This document shows, in pieces, positions 34,683 through 45,419 of a DNA stretch of 64,000 bases. Every line of letters begins with the position of its first letter. The first letter of the stretch is position 1. Under the pieces are notes generated by a model that had not been told where the DNA came from, ran no database searches, and saw only the letters and a list, made by a program, of their open reading frames with translations. The DNA comes from Zerene cesonia (Eukaryota; Arthropoda; Insecta; Lepidoptera; Pieridae). Where the stretch lies: NCBI RefSeq assembly GCF_012273895.1, contig NC_052119.1, positions 8,718,705-8,782,704 of the forward strand, in the 5' to 3' direction. Both the position numbers and the translations under genes were made by a program.

Positions 34683-34768
34683 TTTAGAAATTAAGAACTT
34701 TTTAACGGATTTTAATTATAATGAATAAATCGCGTTTAAAATCCGTTAAATGGTTTTTAATTTCTAAA
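34683..34768. repeat. Foldback element without central palindrome
   Basis: Outer arms TTTAGAAATTAAGAACTT and the complement of its right end (TTTTTAATTTCTAAA), both with AACGGATTTTAA. The centre has ATGAATAAATCGCG but no GTGGTCACGG segment. Confidence 0.7.
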
Positions 34769-34910
34769 TAAACAGAGAATGCAAGCAATGTATCGTTATG
34801 TTAATAACGTTATAAAACACAGGCAAACGCAGCGAGAAAATCAGTCTTCACAAGTCTTTGCCGACTTGTTTTTCATTTCGATGTTGAATTAATCGCATTA
34901 TTTACAAGCA

Positions 34911-34980
34911 CTTCGCCCGCGGCTTCGCCCGCTTAGTCACAGCGAATTACTCTGGGAATAATATGTTTTAGCATGGTAAA
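34911..34980 (-). mobile_element. Helitron-like end fragment
   Basis: CTTCGCCCGCGGCTTCGCCC and TTAGTCACAGCGAATTA. Short remnant. Confidence 0.4.
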
Positions 34981-35106
34981 AACGCACTAACGCATATATA
35001 GGTTCAACTATTTAATGCTGAGCCATTCATATTAATCAAATGTTCTGATAATTTGTTATTGTGATATTCTGTTAAATTTAAACAAAAATTTACACATTAA
35101 AAATAT

Positions 35107-35502
35107 AAATCTTACCTACCGATTAATCTGTCAACGCACAGCCCAAACTACTGGACCTAACAGGCTGAAATTTAGCATGCAGTTAACAACGATGATGCTA
35201 ATCCGATTTAAGGAATTTGAATAGTTCTACCTCCAAGGGGATAAAGTAAGGGATTCTAGTGCAGTTTGTGTCATGATAAAATATTTTGACCCCACGGGAG
35301 AAGCTGCTGACATCAGCCAGTCATATAAATTAATATTATAAAGAGGAAACCTTTGTATTTTTGTATGTTTGTAACACTTTAACACAAAAACTGGTGGACC
35401 CATTTCAAAAATTAATTTACCATTGGAATGCTGCAACTTCACAGACAGACATAGGCTATAATATAAGCATGTACTACAGGCGAAGCCGGGGCGAACGACT
35501 AG
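35107..35502 (+). mobile_element. Two adjacent Helitron-like elements
   Basis: The first (35107-35320) is the CAGCCCAAACTA type as at 15356. The second (35321-35502) has TAATATTATAAAGAGGAAAC, CTTTAACACAAAAACTGG and CGGGGCGAACGACTAG before T. Confidence 0.55.
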
Positions 35503-35509
35503 TGAAATA

Positions 35510-37530
35510 TAATATTAATCCGTATATTCACTATTCCTTTGTGTTATGCAATGCACTCGTGTTAATTTTTATCTCGTTTATATCGAATTTAACACAGCAA
35601 GCAAATTCAATATCATTTATGGAATAAATGTTTGTATGATGCAATAAATATATTTTTACGTTTCAACGTATTTCTACATTATTGATATAGCTACTAATAA
35701 ATAAATTTAACTCTATCTACGTTTTTAAATCCTTGCAAATAGTATTTTTTTGTTTTAAAAAAACTACCTAGCTATTTTTCCCAAACTCCAATCTATCTCT
35801 ATATGAAATATAAGTAAAATCTTTTTATTCGTTAGTTCACCTGAAGGAAGAGGAATAGGGGACAACTATACCTAGTCTTGCCATAAATATTGTAATAAAG
35901 AAAAAAGAAAATTGTTAACTGCAAATAACATTTATTACTNNNNNNNNNNNNNNNNNNNNNNNNNNNNNNNNNNNNNNNNNNNNNNNNNNNNNNNNNNNNN
36001 NNNNNNNNNNNNNNNNNNNNNNNNNNNNNNNNNNNNNNNNNNNNNNNNNNNNNNNNNNNNNNNNNNNNNNNNNNNNNNNNNNNNNNNNNNNNNNNNNNNN
36101 NNNNNNNNNNNNNNNNNNNNNNNNNNNNNNNNNNNNNNNNNNNNNNNNNNNNNNNNNNNNNNNNNNNNNNNNNNNNNNNNNNNNNNNNNNNNNNNNNNNN
36201 NNNNNNNNNNNNNNNNNNNNNNNNNNNNNNNNNNNNNNNNNNNNNNNNNNNNNNNNNNNNNNNNNNNNNNNNNNNNNNNNNNNNNNNNNNNNNNNNNNNN
36301 NNNNNNNNNNNNNNNNNNNNNNNNNNNNNNNNNNNNNNNNNNNNNNNNNNNNNNNNNNNNNNNNNNNNNNNNNNNNNNNNNNNNNNNNNNNNNNNNNNNN
36401 NNNNNNNNNNNNNNNNNNNNNNNNNNNNNNNNNNNNNNNNNNNNNNNNNNNNNNNNNNNNNNNNNNNNNNNNNNNNNNNNNNNNNNNNNNNNNNNNNNNN
36501 NNNNNNNNNNNNNNNNNNNNNNNNNNNNNNNNNNNNNNNNNNNNNNNNNNNNNNNNNNNNNNNNNNNNNNNNNNNNNNNNNNNNNNNNNNNNNNNNNNNN
36601 NNNNNNNNNNNNNNNNNNNNNNNNNNNNNNNNNNNNNNNNNNNNNNNNNNNNNNNNNNNNNNNNNNNNNNNNNNNNNNNNNNNNNNNNNNNNNNNNNNNN
36701 NNNNNNNNNNNNNNNNNNNNNNNNNNNNNNNNNNNNNNNNNNNNNNNNNNNNNNNNNNNNNNNNNNNNNNNNNNNNNNNNNNNNNNNNNNNNNNNNNNNN
36801 NNNNNNNNNNNNNNNNNNNNNNNNNNNNNNNNNNNNNNNNNNNNNNNNNNNNNNNNNNNNNNNNNNNNNNNNNNNNNNNNNNNNNNNNNNNNNNNNNNNN
36901 NNNNNNNNNNNNNNNNNNNNNNNNNNNNNNNNNNNNNNNTGACAGATTCGAAATTCAAATGTAATATTTTTTTATAATTAAGTGTAACAGTATTTATGGC
37001 CAGACTAAGTATAACGATAAATACAGTCAAGCGAAGCCTCGAGCACAAACCTCTACTACTAAAAATATTCCGATCCATACATCAAAATGATCAATTAAAA
37101 AGCATGGAAAGTTTCAAGGTATATAAGCAGTAAACACTTGTTACCAAACCTTCGCACGTATGCACTGATTTATAGAGACTTTAGAAGGTTACGCAAGAAT
37201 CTTGAAACAAGCTTAATTTGCAAATAACAAATTAATAATTGTTTTTGAAATTTACTATAAAGTGTTTTTGTGTGCTTCAAAGTATATTTAGAAGTTTATA
37301 TTATGCTTGATTAGCCCCTTGTCCATGCTTTATCCGAGCTGATAAGAGATAAATTTATATGTTTAACCTAAGTTACTAGATCTAGGTAGACTTTGTATGT
37401 AATGGTGAAAGAATAAAAATCGATGCTGTGTTTTTTGACCTGGTTATAACAGATAATCAAACAATCAAATCTATTAGAAGAATCCAAAAGTATTAAGGAG
37501 AATAATTGTTCTATTTTTGACGGTACTGTA
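35510..37530. other. No gene seen around gap
   Basis: AT-rich on both sides of the 35940-36939 gap. Confidence 0.45.
35940..36939. other. Assembly gap, 1,000 N
   Basis: Flanks are AT-rich without a recognised repeat or gene. Confidence 0.98.
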
Positions 37531-37539
37531 TAAAGATTT

Positions 37540-37690
37540 CTTTTATATTTGCCCAGGTCTCGCCAGGTCTTGCCAATACGATGCTCCCTTTTAAAGGATA
37601 AGGACCCGGTTGATGACGGGGACTGGGAAGTGTGAGGAGGTAACATTCGCAACCTGTGTGGTACCTTCTCCGATGCAAGCTGGCCCAAAT
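37540..37690 (-). mobile_element. Retroposon tail, family A, fragment
   Basis: The reverse complement begins GGGCCAGCTTGCATCGGAGA, then GGTACCACACAGG and CCTCACACTTCCCAGTC, matching the middle of the 57106 copy. Confidence 0.55.
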
Positions 37691-37699
37691 CAATTCAAA

Positions 37700-39120
37700 T
37701 GAAAATCAATTTTATATTCTAGAAATATTTTTATTTAATAAACATCTATTTTTTCTGATATCATGAAAATACAATATGTTGAAACGCATTTTGCGAATAG
37801 ACAGATATTCTGATGTGGCGGAAGATTTTATTTTGCGTTCTTATGACAGATAAATAAATCAGTTTTTCGTTGGATTTCTGTGATAAAATTTTTAATAACT
37901 ACATTCATAATAGGTAACTGGATAGCTTCATTAATGAAAAATACTATCACGAAATCCCTATATTCCATGTTGGTCAGTGATATCCTACATTACAAAAAGT
38001 ATAGAACTGATCGAACATGTATGAATCGAAAAACTGAAGGGGCCCCGATTTCAATTTCAGATAATCCAAAATATTCAACTGATACTGAAATTGAATAGAA
38101 TGGGAATTTTTTAAAATAGTTTTTCGGATTTGGAGCAAGATGGAGTACTTATTTAGTTTGCTATTTAAATGTCTATAGGCATATTATGCAGTCGTTATGA
38201 AAATGTCAAATCAACATAATAAATCGATATTTCTGTATCTGTTATGTTTATCTTTTGTTAGTCTTTTTCCTTTTATACACACCTTGGATTTTCGTAAGGT
38301 TACTTTAAGTTTGTCTTATAAGCAAATAAACAATACGTAAATTATGTACCTAAATTGCAAATATATTTCCGAATCAACTAGCTTGTAAACTATACAAAAT
38401 TAAATTGCATTTGTACTTAGGGAGTAGCTTACTTAATATTATATTCGAAAATGTAATTAAACGTATTTTTTTCATTGTTATAGAACAAAAAAATTAAATA
38501 ATATCTTGATCGCGTGAAATATTCTGTAATTTAAATTAGAAAGACATACATAAAGACAGTATTTAACAATAATTAACTAGAAATCATAAGCACGCAATAC
38601 CATCGCATTTCGAGTGTGAAAAACCAAGCCCTTTAAATTCCTTCATGATTATAAATAACATACCTTTACGTATATATATTAGAGACTAAATATGTAATGT
38701 TTTAACGCTATAAAGAGCCTTTATTAAAGATATGCAAATGAACCGGTGTGTCTAATAATGCCAGTGTAACATAAGCGCATATTTCATAATATATTAAATG
38801 GGTTGCAGCTGCTTTTATGTTGCCAGGTACTTTTAGTCTTTAGATAATCCTTTATGATTAACAAACGGCTCACATTCATTATATTTTGTATGAAAATTGA
38901 AATAAAATGAAAGAGGTGAAGGTTCAAACAAAATGTTTTTTTATAGTAATTTTAAAAGAGTTTAACAGTGTTTAATTTAACCTATATTAGGAATATATAA
39001 TTTCAGAGAGCCTACTATAAGCTTAATGAATATTTGGAAGATGAGAATCCATGAAATGTTGTCGCTTAGAACCACAGGAAAGTTTTTGGAATCATTAGTA
39101 TGTATTAGCCATAGCTTGTA
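37700..39120. other. No gene seen
   Basis: AT-rich spacer. Confidence 0.5.
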
Positions 39121-39129
39121 CATATACAA

Positions 39130-39293
39130 TCTATACTAATATTATAAAACTGAAGAGTTCGTTTGTTTGAACGCACTAATCTCAGGAACTACTTATCCGA
39201 TTTGAGAAATTGTTTCAGTGTTAGATAGCTCTTTTATTGAGGAAGGCTATAGGCTATATATGTAACATGGGCGAAGCCGGGGCGGACCGCTAG
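39130..39293 (+). mobile_element. Helitron-like element, 164 bp, both ends intact
   Basis: A|TCTATACTAATATTATAAAA at the start, TTGTTTGAACGCACTAATCT inside, GGGGCGGACCGCTAG|T at the end. Confidence 0.72.
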
Positions 39294-39299
39294 TTAAAA

Positions 39300-39765
39300 T
39301 ATAAAATTGACATGATTTGAAAAAAGCAAACTACAGAGTTTCATGCGGGCTCTTCTCTGTAGAAACTGCTTTCCACGACGATTCAAAAGTATTTAATTGA
39401 AATAAAAAACCATTGTGTTCAATTTAAGTTTAAATTGATAAGATTCTAATTCTTAAAACACTTTCTAAAAACCCTATTGTATTTAATATCTCGGTTTGAA
39501 AGTCGTTGTAAATTATAAACGTAATTAAACACCATAACAACAAGAAAGCGAGGTGATTAATAAAGTAAAGCATGCCTGTTTCACAGGGTAAGTTTTCAAT
39601 GGGCAAGCGTGTAAACTTCAGAATCTATATCTAATTTATTGTTCAGGCACACCTGAATTATAATTAAAGTTTGCTGTTACTTCATAACAAGAAACAGGTT
39701 AAAGCAGGTATAGGTTGCATGAACTTTGAGTTAAAACACTATAAGGACCTCATTCAGCAAAATAC

Positions 39766-39805
<40 letters not shown>

Positions 39806-40509
39806 TGTATTATTTAAAAATAATAATAAGAATAATGATGATAAACTGATATTCATTGATTACATTTTATTTTATTTTATCATTATTTTTTTAATAATGG
39901 AAGAAAAGAGTACAAACGGCTTCGCAGTACAGTACGCAGTTGTCGCGAGACAACTGCGTACTGTTCTTACTTACTTACACATAAAAATACATTCTCATTT
40001 ACAGTATGTACTATGGATAATTACTATAGTGGACTTTTTCATCGTATGCACATGATATTAAAGCCAAAATTTAGTGTTTGATTTAATTATAATAAAAAAA
40101 ATTTCAAATAGGCTATAATTTACAATAACTGAAACTTTTTAGGCTAGATTTTTTCCCGCCAAAACTACTACAACTTTTTTTTCATGCTACATACATTATT
40201 ATTTATTAATATATTATAATTACCTTTTCATCCTAGTTCGATACAAATAAAAAAAATATTGTTTGTATTATTTTAAATTAAATATACTAATTATGTCACA
40301 TTTTATTGTTTTATAAAATAGTTTTATTGAAAAAAAATTATTAAGATACTGGCCAAAAATAATTTGAAAAAAGAATGAAAGCAAACAACATTCCAAATCT
40401 ATTCCATAATTGAAAAAATAGTGCGGGTGAAAGCTCACGAAAGAATTGAAAGATTTAACTAATTAATTAAATTCTGTGTTATTTTAATCGTAATATTAAT
40501 AGCATTATA
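39300..40509. other. Upstream of coiled-coil gene; (AT)17 and hairpin
   Basis: Holds a repeat fragment (39332-39400), (AT)17 at 39769-39802 and the perfect hairpin at 39929-39964. No clear core promoter for the gene at 40510. Confidence 0.5.
39929..39964. repeat. Perfect 16-bp hairpin with GCGA loop
   Basis: ACAGTACGCAGTTGTC at 39929-39944 is exactly complementary to 39949-39964, with loop GCGA (GNRA type in RNA). Confidence 0.8.
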
Positions 40510-40593
40510 ATGTTTTCTCCCGAAGAACAACAGATGCAAATATGTTTGTTAAAATCAAACTTGGAAGAAGTAGAGAACGACATTGTAGTAACG
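40510..40593 (+). CDS. Coiled-coil gene, exon 1
   Basis: The ATG at 40510 opens 28 codons ending in phase 0 at a GTATGT donor. The product starts MFSPEEQQMQICLLKSNLEE. It is acidic and helical in character. Upstream sequence in this frame has stops, and this ATG is the only one that gives an open exon joined to the next. The intron that follows is only 65 nt, a typical minimum insect intron. Confidence 0.7.
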
Positions 40594-40658
40594 GTATGTA
40601 TAATGATATTATTTAAAATTTGTGGAAATAATTACTGAATGGATAATGAATATTGTAG

Positions 40659-40776
40659 AGGTCTGCAATGCCATCGTTGGATGCGGAAAATGAACAGAAA
40701 TACCATAAAACGATGAATGCACTGCGCATTTCGCGTTCTCTGAATACGGAAATAGAACGCCTGAAGTTAGAAAATG
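40659..40776 (+). CDS. Coiled-coil gene, exon 2
   Basis: The acceptor ATTGTAG is followed by 39 codons plus one base, then donor GTAAGA. The alternative acceptor two bases later hits a stop at once. The exon reads from RSAMPSLDAENEQKY to TEIERLKLEN, with Leu/Ile/Met at heptad-like positions. It starts in phase 0, matching exon 1. Confidence 0.74.
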
Positions 40777-40909
40777 GTAAGAGAATTATACCACAATATG
40801 TAGGTATGTGATAATATAATTGTTTAGAAAGTTTATTTAATAAAAATACCATTATATACATTTATGATGGAAAATTAATATAATTAATTCGCATCTTCAC
40901 TACATAGTA

Positions 40910-41103
40910 TAAAGCAAAGTCGCTTCCCGCGTCTGGCCTTGTGTATCTATGTATGTATGTATGCTTAGATCTTTAAAACTGTACAACGGATTTTGATGGT
41001 TTTTAATAATAAAAAAAAATATTCAAGATTTATATGTATATTTACATCTATCAAACTACTCCGAATTTTAAGCGTACGAAGCCGCGAGCAAAAGCTCGTT
41101 TCA
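40910..41103 (+). repeat. Dispersed repeat in intron 2 of coiled-coil gene
   Basis: TATAAAGCAAAGTCGCTTCC, ATGTATGTATGCTTAGATCT, AACGGATTTTGATGG and an end GCGAGCAAAAGCTCG. Resembles other short Helitron-like repeats of Lepidoptera. Confidence 0.45.
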
Positions 41104-41257
41104 CCTAACAAATAAAACATCTAAATTGCCCTATCTATTTCCCATTTAATACAAACCCTAGTTCCCAACCATAAACCGAATCCTTTCACAAAAATCCCTA
41201 ATAAACAAACAAACAAAACACATAAAACATCCAAATGGGATTATTCACAATTCACAG

Positions 41258-41375
41258 TACAGTTAACAGCGAAGCGAATGCAATTAAAGCGGCAATGCGA
41301 AACTGTGAGCGCAGCGCTTGAGCGCGCTCAGGAACATCGAGGACTGTTGGACGAGTCGCTCCGACAGGAGCAGGG
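41258..41375 (+). CDS. Coiled-coil gene, exon 3
   Basis: Acceptor TTCACAG; two bases complete Val68, then 38 codons including QLTAKRMQLKRQCETVSAAL and LLDESLRQEQ. It is markedly GC-richer than flanking DNA. The donor is GTGTAT after CAGGG (phase 2) or GTATGG two bases later (phase 1). If neither were used, the frame would run about 13 codons to a TAA. Its own ends exclude a direct join to the exon at 44010. Confidence 0.72.
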
Positions 41376-41518
41376 GTGTATGGAAAGCGAGATGTATGGA
41401 ATAAACAATAAGTCAAATTAACGTAATATGAGAAACAGAAAGAAAGAAAACAACTATTTGCAACACCACAACGATAAACCAAATTAAAAATTAACATGGC
41501 AATCGGGACAAACTCAGC

Positions 41519-42518
41519 NNNNNNNNNNNNNNNNNNNNNNNNNNNNNNNNNNNNNNNNNNNNNNNNNNNNNNNNNNNNNNNNNNNNNNNNNNNNNNNNNN
41601 NNNNNNNNNNNNNNNNNNNNNNNNNNNNNNNNNNNNNNNNNNNNNNNNNNNNNNNNNNNNNNNNNNNNNNNNNNNNNNNNNNNNNNNNNNNNNNNNNNNN
41701 NNNNNNNNNNNNNNNNNNNNNNNNNNNNNNNNNNNNNNNNNNNNNNNNNNNNNNNNNNNNNNNNNNNNNNNNNNNNNNNNNNNNNNNNNNNNNNNNNNNN
41801 NNNNNNNNNNNNNNNNNNNNNNNNNNNNNNNNNNNNNNNNNNNNNNNNNNNNNNNNNNNNNNNNNNNNNNNNNNNNNNNNNNNNNNNNNNNNNNNNNNNN
41901 NNNNNNNNNNNNNNNNNNNNNNNNNNNNNNNNNNNNNNNNNNNNNNNNNNNNNNNNNNNNNNNNNNNNNNNNNNNNNNNNNNNNNNNNNNNNNNNNNNNN
42001 NNNNNNNNNNNNNNNNNNNNNNNNNNNNNNNNNNNNNNNNNNNNNNNNNNNNNNNNNNNNNNNNNNNNNNNNNNNNNNNNNNNNNNNNNNNNNNNNNNNN
42101 NNNNNNNNNNNNNNNNNNNNNNNNNNNNNNNNNNNNNNNNNNNNNNNNNNNNNNNNNNNNNNNNNNNNNNNNNNNNNNNNNNNNNNNNNNNNNNNNNNNN
42201 NNNNNNNNNNNNNNNNNNNNNNNNNNNNNNNNNNNNNNNNNNNNNNNNNNNNNNNNNNNNNNNNNNNNNNNNNNNNNNNNNNNNNNNNNNNNNNNNNNNN
42301 NNNNNNNNNNNNNNNNNNNNNNNNNNNNNNNNNNNNNNNNNNNNNNNNNNNNNNNNNNNNNNNNNNNNNNNNNNNNNNNNNNNNNNNNNNNNNNNNNNNN
42401 NNNNNNNNNNNNNNNNNNNNNNNNNNNNNNNNNNNNNNNNNNNNNNNNNNNNNNNNNNNNNNNNNNNNNNNNNNNNNNNNNNNNNNNNNNNNNNNNNNNN
42501 NNNNNNNNNNNNNNNNNN
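41519..42518. other. Assembly gap, 1,000 N
   Basis: Falls inside the coiled-coil gene between exons 3 and 4. Splice phases say that an exon is missing here or in the nearby intron. Confidence 0.98.
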
Positions 42519-42530
42519 TTAATTCTACTG

Positions 42531-42660
42531 TATTTTTAGTGTCACTGTATCCTCAAAACTTTTAATTTGGTGAACCGATTATATGATTTTTTTTTTTTGT
42601 TTGAAAACTGTTACTTTCTCTGTGGTCTCATTAAAATTTAGTCTAGTTCTTAGCTATATG
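42531..42660 (+). repeat. Dispersed repeat, family H
   Basis: TTTGGTGAACCGATTATATG, a T-run, TTTGAAAACTG and GTGGTCTCATTAAAATTTAG are shared with 54945-55070. Confidence 0.45.
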
Positions 42661-42740
42661 AGAGTGATTTGTTTTTTTTTTTTAATCAAATTAAAAATCT
42701 TTGTATCACATTGAAATATTATGTTCAATACTTGAGCACA

Positions 42741-42956
42741 ATGGGATTGAAAATTATCGCGAATCCGTTCAAGCATGAAGCTTATAAAACTTTTCGAAAC
42801 ACTTTTTTGGTTCGCAAAAAAATAACAGTATATTTGAATTTGTATGGCGTAAATTATACAGATAGAATACTGCCTACAATATCACAACACGTACCTAATC
42901 CTCTATCCGATTACGTATACAATAGCGAAGCCACCCTAAATTTATTATTAGTTTAA
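42741..42956 (+). CDS. Unclassified 71-codon ORF
   Basis: The ATG is in context GCACAATGG, close to the insect translation-start consensus, and opens MGLKIIANPFKHEAYKTF, ending SEATLNLLLV. It reads like protein, but no splice sites, family or neighbours support it. It lies in the large intron of the coiled-coil gene just after the gap, so it may be a piece of an inserted gene or chance. Confidence 0.22.
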   Translation: MGLKIIANPFKHEAYKTFRNTFLVRKKITVYLNLYGVNYTDRILPTISQHVPNPLSDYVYNSEATLNLLLV

Positions 42957-43117
42957 AACAATTGTAGAATTTATATTAATGCTGACGTTCATTTAATTAT
43001 ATTATAACAATTGAATCTCGAAATTACATTAATCACTACCACGTTTTAATAGAATGCTTGCGCAATACAACGATAGTATTTATTGTCTCTATATACTTTG
43101 TGGGTTTTATTCATAAC

Positions 43118-43319
43118 TTACTGCGCCCCGCGGTTTTACCCACGTAAGTTCGTATCCCGTTGAAATATATAGGATAAAAAGTTGCCTATATGTTATTCCA
43201 GTTGTCCAGCTGTCTACGTACTAAATTTCATTGCAATCGGTTCAGTAGTATTTGCGTGAAAGAGCAACAAACACACACACACATCCTTACAAACCTTCGC
43301 ATTTATAATATTAGAAGGA
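43118..43319 (-). mobile_element. Helitron-like short element
   Basis: GCGCCCCGCGGTTTTACCC, AAAAAGTTGCCTATATGTTA, AAGAGCAACAAACACACAC and the right end ATATTAGAAGGA before T. It lies in an intron of the coiled-coil gene. Confidence 0.7.
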
Positions 43320-44009
43320 TAGTATGGATTAATGAAATAAAATAGCAAGTTTTGTTGTGTTAGATAGTAGTTGATGTTTACTGAACCACTAAGAAAATCT
43401 TAAAAAAATATCGTCAGTAAATATAGTTAAGAAAAAGGGACCGATTACACGCGTCATTTACTTGATTAATTTGGTTGTATAGGTTCTTGATCCACGCTTG
43501 CTTATCGTGGTTTTATTACATGTGGTATTGACATGTAAACGAAGCAACTCGGTCTAAATATTGGCGCCGTTTTAATTAGGAATCTTGTGTTCGGATAATT
43601 AAGCATATAGGTTATATGCTATTGGGTTACTGCAACTGTACAAGTAATAATTATAATATATTTAATTAAATAAATGATTGCTCTGCCTGTTAAATGCTGG
43701 GATCTTCCGTTCTGTGTGGTCTCTGGATACAATATTTTAATTTTTTTCCGTCTTCAAGGCATTGCAAATTACTAAAATAAAAGTGTTATGTTCATTATAT
43801 ATCTACTACAAATTTGTTGCTATAAAAAACACATTAGTTTTTTAATTGTTTGTTTTTTTTTAATTACTCACTAATTCAACCTTTTACAACTATTAACAAG
43901 CTTAAGCAATACGACCATAATTCACCGTCACGCAAATATTTAACAATTATCGAATTCAATGGGTTTCTTTGTGATCTATTTAACATTGTATTTCAATCAA
44001 TCACATCAG

Positions 44010-44164
44010 AATGAGGACGAAATAAACAACGAAACAGAAATGATAAAGAATATTATCGCTGAGCTGGAAGCGGACGAGGTGCGTCGTCAAGACGACGTAA
44101 GGAAATTGCAGCTTGATGTCGAAGAATTGAGAGCTAATATACCGGAGGATATACTTAATTTTAT
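44010..44164 (+). CDS. Coiled-coil gene, penultimate exon
   Basis: Acceptor ATCACATCAG, 51 codons and two bases, donor GTAACA (weak). It reads NEDEINNETEMIKNIIAELE, then DDVRKLQLDVEELRANIPED, very charged with regular Leu/Ile. Only phase 0 is open, since both other frames stop within six codons. Without splicing the frame would end at TAA one codon later, so a terminal-exon isoform ending NFM is also possible. Confidence 0.72.
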
Positions 44165-44214
44165 GTAACAAATTATTTTATATATTACTTGTGGTACGCC
44201 AAAGCTTCGTATGT

Positions 44215-44349
44215 GGTTCATATATAGCCATTAGCACTTAGAAATCACAGATATAACAACAGTTAACGAGTTTTTGAAGTTAATCTAAGAGTTCCTGAGA
44301 TAAGCGCATTCAAACAAACAGAATCGTTAACTTTATATTATTAGTATAA
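44215..44349 (-). mobile_element. Helitron-like fragment
   Basis: TGAGATAAGCGCATTCAAAC, AAACAGAATCGTTAAC and TTATATTATTAGTATA are the complement of the 39130-type 5' half. Intronic. Confidence 0.4.
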
Positions 44350-45251
44350 ATTTGACGTTTTTCTTTTATAAGGTGTGAAATTATAATATCATATCTGTAT
44401 ATTACTATTTTGTTAGAAAAAATGTCTTGCTAAAAATTTTACTACACGTGAGCTTTGTAAAATAATTGTAGTAATATGAAATTTGGAAAATTTAATATTT
44501 AAAATCCTTAACTATGTCACGAATTGCCTGTTTCTTTATTTGTTTGTATCTCCCTCTTCCTTTGACCCCCTTTATGTCTTGAGCCTTGTCCTTCCTGGTA
44601 GGCAACACCTTCCCACCAAGCAAAGCATCTGCTCGTATGCTTTCCAATACAGAATTCTCACAATAGTCACTAAAAATTATGTAAGTGTACCTCGTGTCCG
44701 AATGGAATAGTACTTCTACTAAATTTTTTCATTTCCAATTGTGACCTACTTTAATAAAGTGCTATTCCTTGAACTGTGTGAAAAGGAAAATGATATATGG
44801 ACATAAGTAGGTACTTTATTTTAGTAGTCCACGCTTGCACGCAATATCCGAACAGACTGACAATGGTAAAACTTTTTCTTTTATTTCTAATTACATAATT
44901 AGATTTTACTATACCGTTTTAATGTGAAATAGAAAAGATGATAAAGAAATCAATCAAATAAAATAAAATACGTGTTTTTTATAACAAAAATTTGTGCGTT
45001 TATTACAATAAATGTAATCCTTACACTATTAAATTTATTAAACATTACATAGAACTTTACATCGATTTAAAAGTTGAGTAGCATGAATCCATTAGTAAAA
45101 TATTTGACACGTAAAGCAGCGTGATTTGGGTATCATTTTAAAATTTGTAATATCGAAAACATTACGATTTCAGTCACGTTCCACGATTCGCTTACTTTGA
45201 AAATGGATAAGCTAATAAATAATTCAATTTTGTACTCTAATTTATTTTCAG

Positions 45252-45378
45252 AGGTAAACAGGAGGTGGAGGAAAAAATAAAGGCCCTCACAGACGAAATA
45301 GAAACCTTAAAGAGCAAGAAAGAGCATCTTCTGAAATGCCGGGGAAACATGGCTCATTTTCTAACAAGAATTCTCTAA
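45252..45378 (+). CDS. Coiled-coil gene, last exon
   Basis: Acceptor TTTATTTTCAG; one base completes Ile, then GKQEVEEKIKALTDEIETLK, a basic linker and CRGNMAHFLTRIL before TAA at 45376-45378. Phase matches the donor at 44165. AATAAA follows 29 nt after the stop, fitting a short 3' UTR. Confidence 0.76.
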
Positions 45379-45406
45379 ATAACTCAATTTTCTTGTAACA
45401 ATTTTT

Positions 45407-45412
45407 AATAAA
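45407..45412 (+). promoter_or_regulatory. Poly(A) signal of coiled-coil gene
   Basis: AATAAA lies 29 nt past the stop codon of the last exon, in TTTTTAATAAAGC context. Confidence 0.6.
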
Positions 45413-45419
45413 GCTATAA

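Larger units (their letters stand above)
31585..35100. other. No gene seen; GT-rich tract 32958-33010
   Basis: AT-rich. A (GT)n-like stretch lies at 32958-33010, and a family-G repeat fragment (GGGACCCTATTACTAACG, CCTGTCCGTCC) at 33185-33295. The minus frame at 32216-32458 is open but unrecognised. Confidence 0.45.
40510..45378 (+). other. Gene span: coiled-coil protein, split gene
   Basis: Five visible exons on the plus strand are 40510-40593, 40659-40776, 41258-41375 (end uncertain by 2 nt), 44010-44164 and 45252-45378, with a poly(A) signal at 45407-45412. The first three join cleanly (phases 0 and 1) and the last two join cleanly (phase 2). The third exon ends in phase 2 or 1, but exon 44010 only reads open in phase 0, so at least one exon is unseen, probably in the gap 41519-42518. 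Visible protein is about 106 residues at the N side and 93 at the C side. It is rich in Glu, Lys, Arg, Leu and Gln with heptad-like spacing and no membrane segment. I do not recognise it. A cytoskeletal or kinetochore role would be a guess. Confidence 0.72.
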
